From assembly GCA_021798435.1 (NCBI GenBank), contig JAJZGN010000131.1:1-5673 (forward strand): a stretch of DNA of 5,673 bases. Reading direction: 5' to 3'. Source of the DNA: a bacterium (GTDB lineage: Bacteria; Chloroflexota; Dormibacteria; Aeolococcales; Bog-877). The notes under the pieces are model-generated. The model saw nothing but the letters and a program-made list of their open reading frames with translations, was not told where the DNA came from and ran no database searches. Both the position numbers and the translations under genes were made by a program. This document shows, piece by piece, positions 5,344 to 5,673 of the stretch (within the stretch, counting starts at the first letter, position 1; each line of letters begins with the position of its first letter).

Positions 5344-5673
5344 CTGACGCCCCCCAACCTGACCCTGGAGCGCCTGCATCTGGTGGTCCCAGAGAAGTCG
5401 CAGGCGATGTCCTTCCTCGAGGCCCTGAACGGCCATGGAGAGGGTGACGCCCGGCTTCACTTCGCCGAGCAGCTCGCCGAGGTAGGTGAGTTCGCGGTGG
5501 TCCCGGCGGGCTCCGACGGCACCGGGGTCACCCTCCTGCTGCCCGGTCTGGACGTGAGCTGCGTCCCGGTGCACCGGGCCCGCACCGCCCCGGAGAAGGA
5601 GGCCCTCAAGGTGGAGTCCGTCCGACCTGCGCCCCCGGACCGGGACGGGCCGGGGCGGACGGCCATCATGATC
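5344..5673 (+). CDS. Unrecognised protein, N-terminal part, open at the right edge
   Basis: I do not recognise the family. The plus strand is open without a stop to the window end. Codons from about 5344 on end almost always in G or C, whereas the same frame before 5341 (CCA, AAT, TCA, CTT, GGA, AGT) does not, so coding appears to begin near 5344. There is no ATG, GTG or TTG in frame between the preceding stop at 5167 and the GTG at 5383. The choice of CTG 5344 rests on GGAGG at 5329-5333, ten bases upstream; GTG 5383 and ATG 5407 are conventional alternatives without a good ribosome binding site, and GTG 5383 would cut a likely first beta strand (LERLHLVVP). The visible 110 residues look soluble: a strand-helix start (MSFLEALNG, LHFAEQLAEV), a second sheet-like stretch (EFAVVPAG, VTLLLPGLDVSCVPV), then a Pro/Asp/Arg-rich linker. 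There is no signal peptide or membrane helix. Confidence 0.55.
   Translation, partial: MTPPNLTLERLHLVVPEKSQAMSFLEALNGHGEGDARLHFAEQLAEVGEFAVVPAGSDGTGVTLLLPGLDVSCVPVHRARTAPEKEALKVESVRPAPPDRDGPGRTAIMI

Noticed and set aside
5210..5347. Small 45-codon open frame just before the unknown gene
   Set aside because: Gly/Ala/Pro/Ser-rich with no ribosome binding site and no recognisable motif; kept only as a possible clue to a coupled or shifted start.
4575..5447. 290-codon plus-strand frame overlapping the transporter and the gap after it
   Set aside because: It is out of frame with the transporter and shows an Arg/Gly/Pro-rich shadow composition with no motif; the transporter frame explains this stretch.
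5293..5574. 93-codon minus-strand frame at the right end
   Set aside because: The plus strand over the same bases has better coding character (G/C third positions, plausible strand and helix pattern) and stays open to the edge.

Overview
This is a high-GC window (roughly 70 % G+C, strongly G/C-ending codons) from a bacterial chromosome. It holds two leftward housekeeping genes and at least two, probably three, rightward genes. The GyrB type (no E. coli-style C-terminal insertion), GTG starts and TANNNT-like -10 elements fit a high-GC actinobacterial or Chloroflexota-type (including Dormibacterota-like) genome. The phylum is a guess from style, not from a search. I see no RNA gene, transposase, insertion sequence, CRISPR array or attachment site.

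Left half (1-2978, minus strand): gyrB encodes DNA gyrase subunit B. Five bases after its stop comes plsX, the phosphate acyltransferase of phospholipid synthesis, which runs off the left edge with only its extreme C-terminus missing. The two are almost certainly co-transcribed. The gyrB start is best placed at a GTG with a good AAGGAGG ribosome binding site, which also lies in a small perfect hairpin.

Middle (2979-3155): a 177-base divergent promoter region, with a TAGAAT box facing gyrB, and a 12-bp palindrome plus a possible leaderless start facing the rightward genes.

Right half (3156-5169, plus strand): a one-component regulator that fuses an ArsR-type winged helix to a rhodanese domain with a CRGPYC active-site loop, followed after 61 bases by a 12-helix major facilitator transporter. 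The gap contains an 18-bp AT-rich inverted repeat (ATCAAG-N6-CTTGAT) over a possible -10 box and just before the transporter's ribosome binding site. The simplest reading is that the regulator senses a sulfur-linked or thiol-reactive ligand and controls the exporter or importer through this site. The ligand and the substrate cannot be read from the sequence.

Right end (5170-5673): a 174-base gap with a strong GC hairpin and a direct repeat, then the start of an unrecognised coding region that is open to the right edge. It lacks an ATG/GTG/TTG at the place where coding character begins, so a CTG start is possible.
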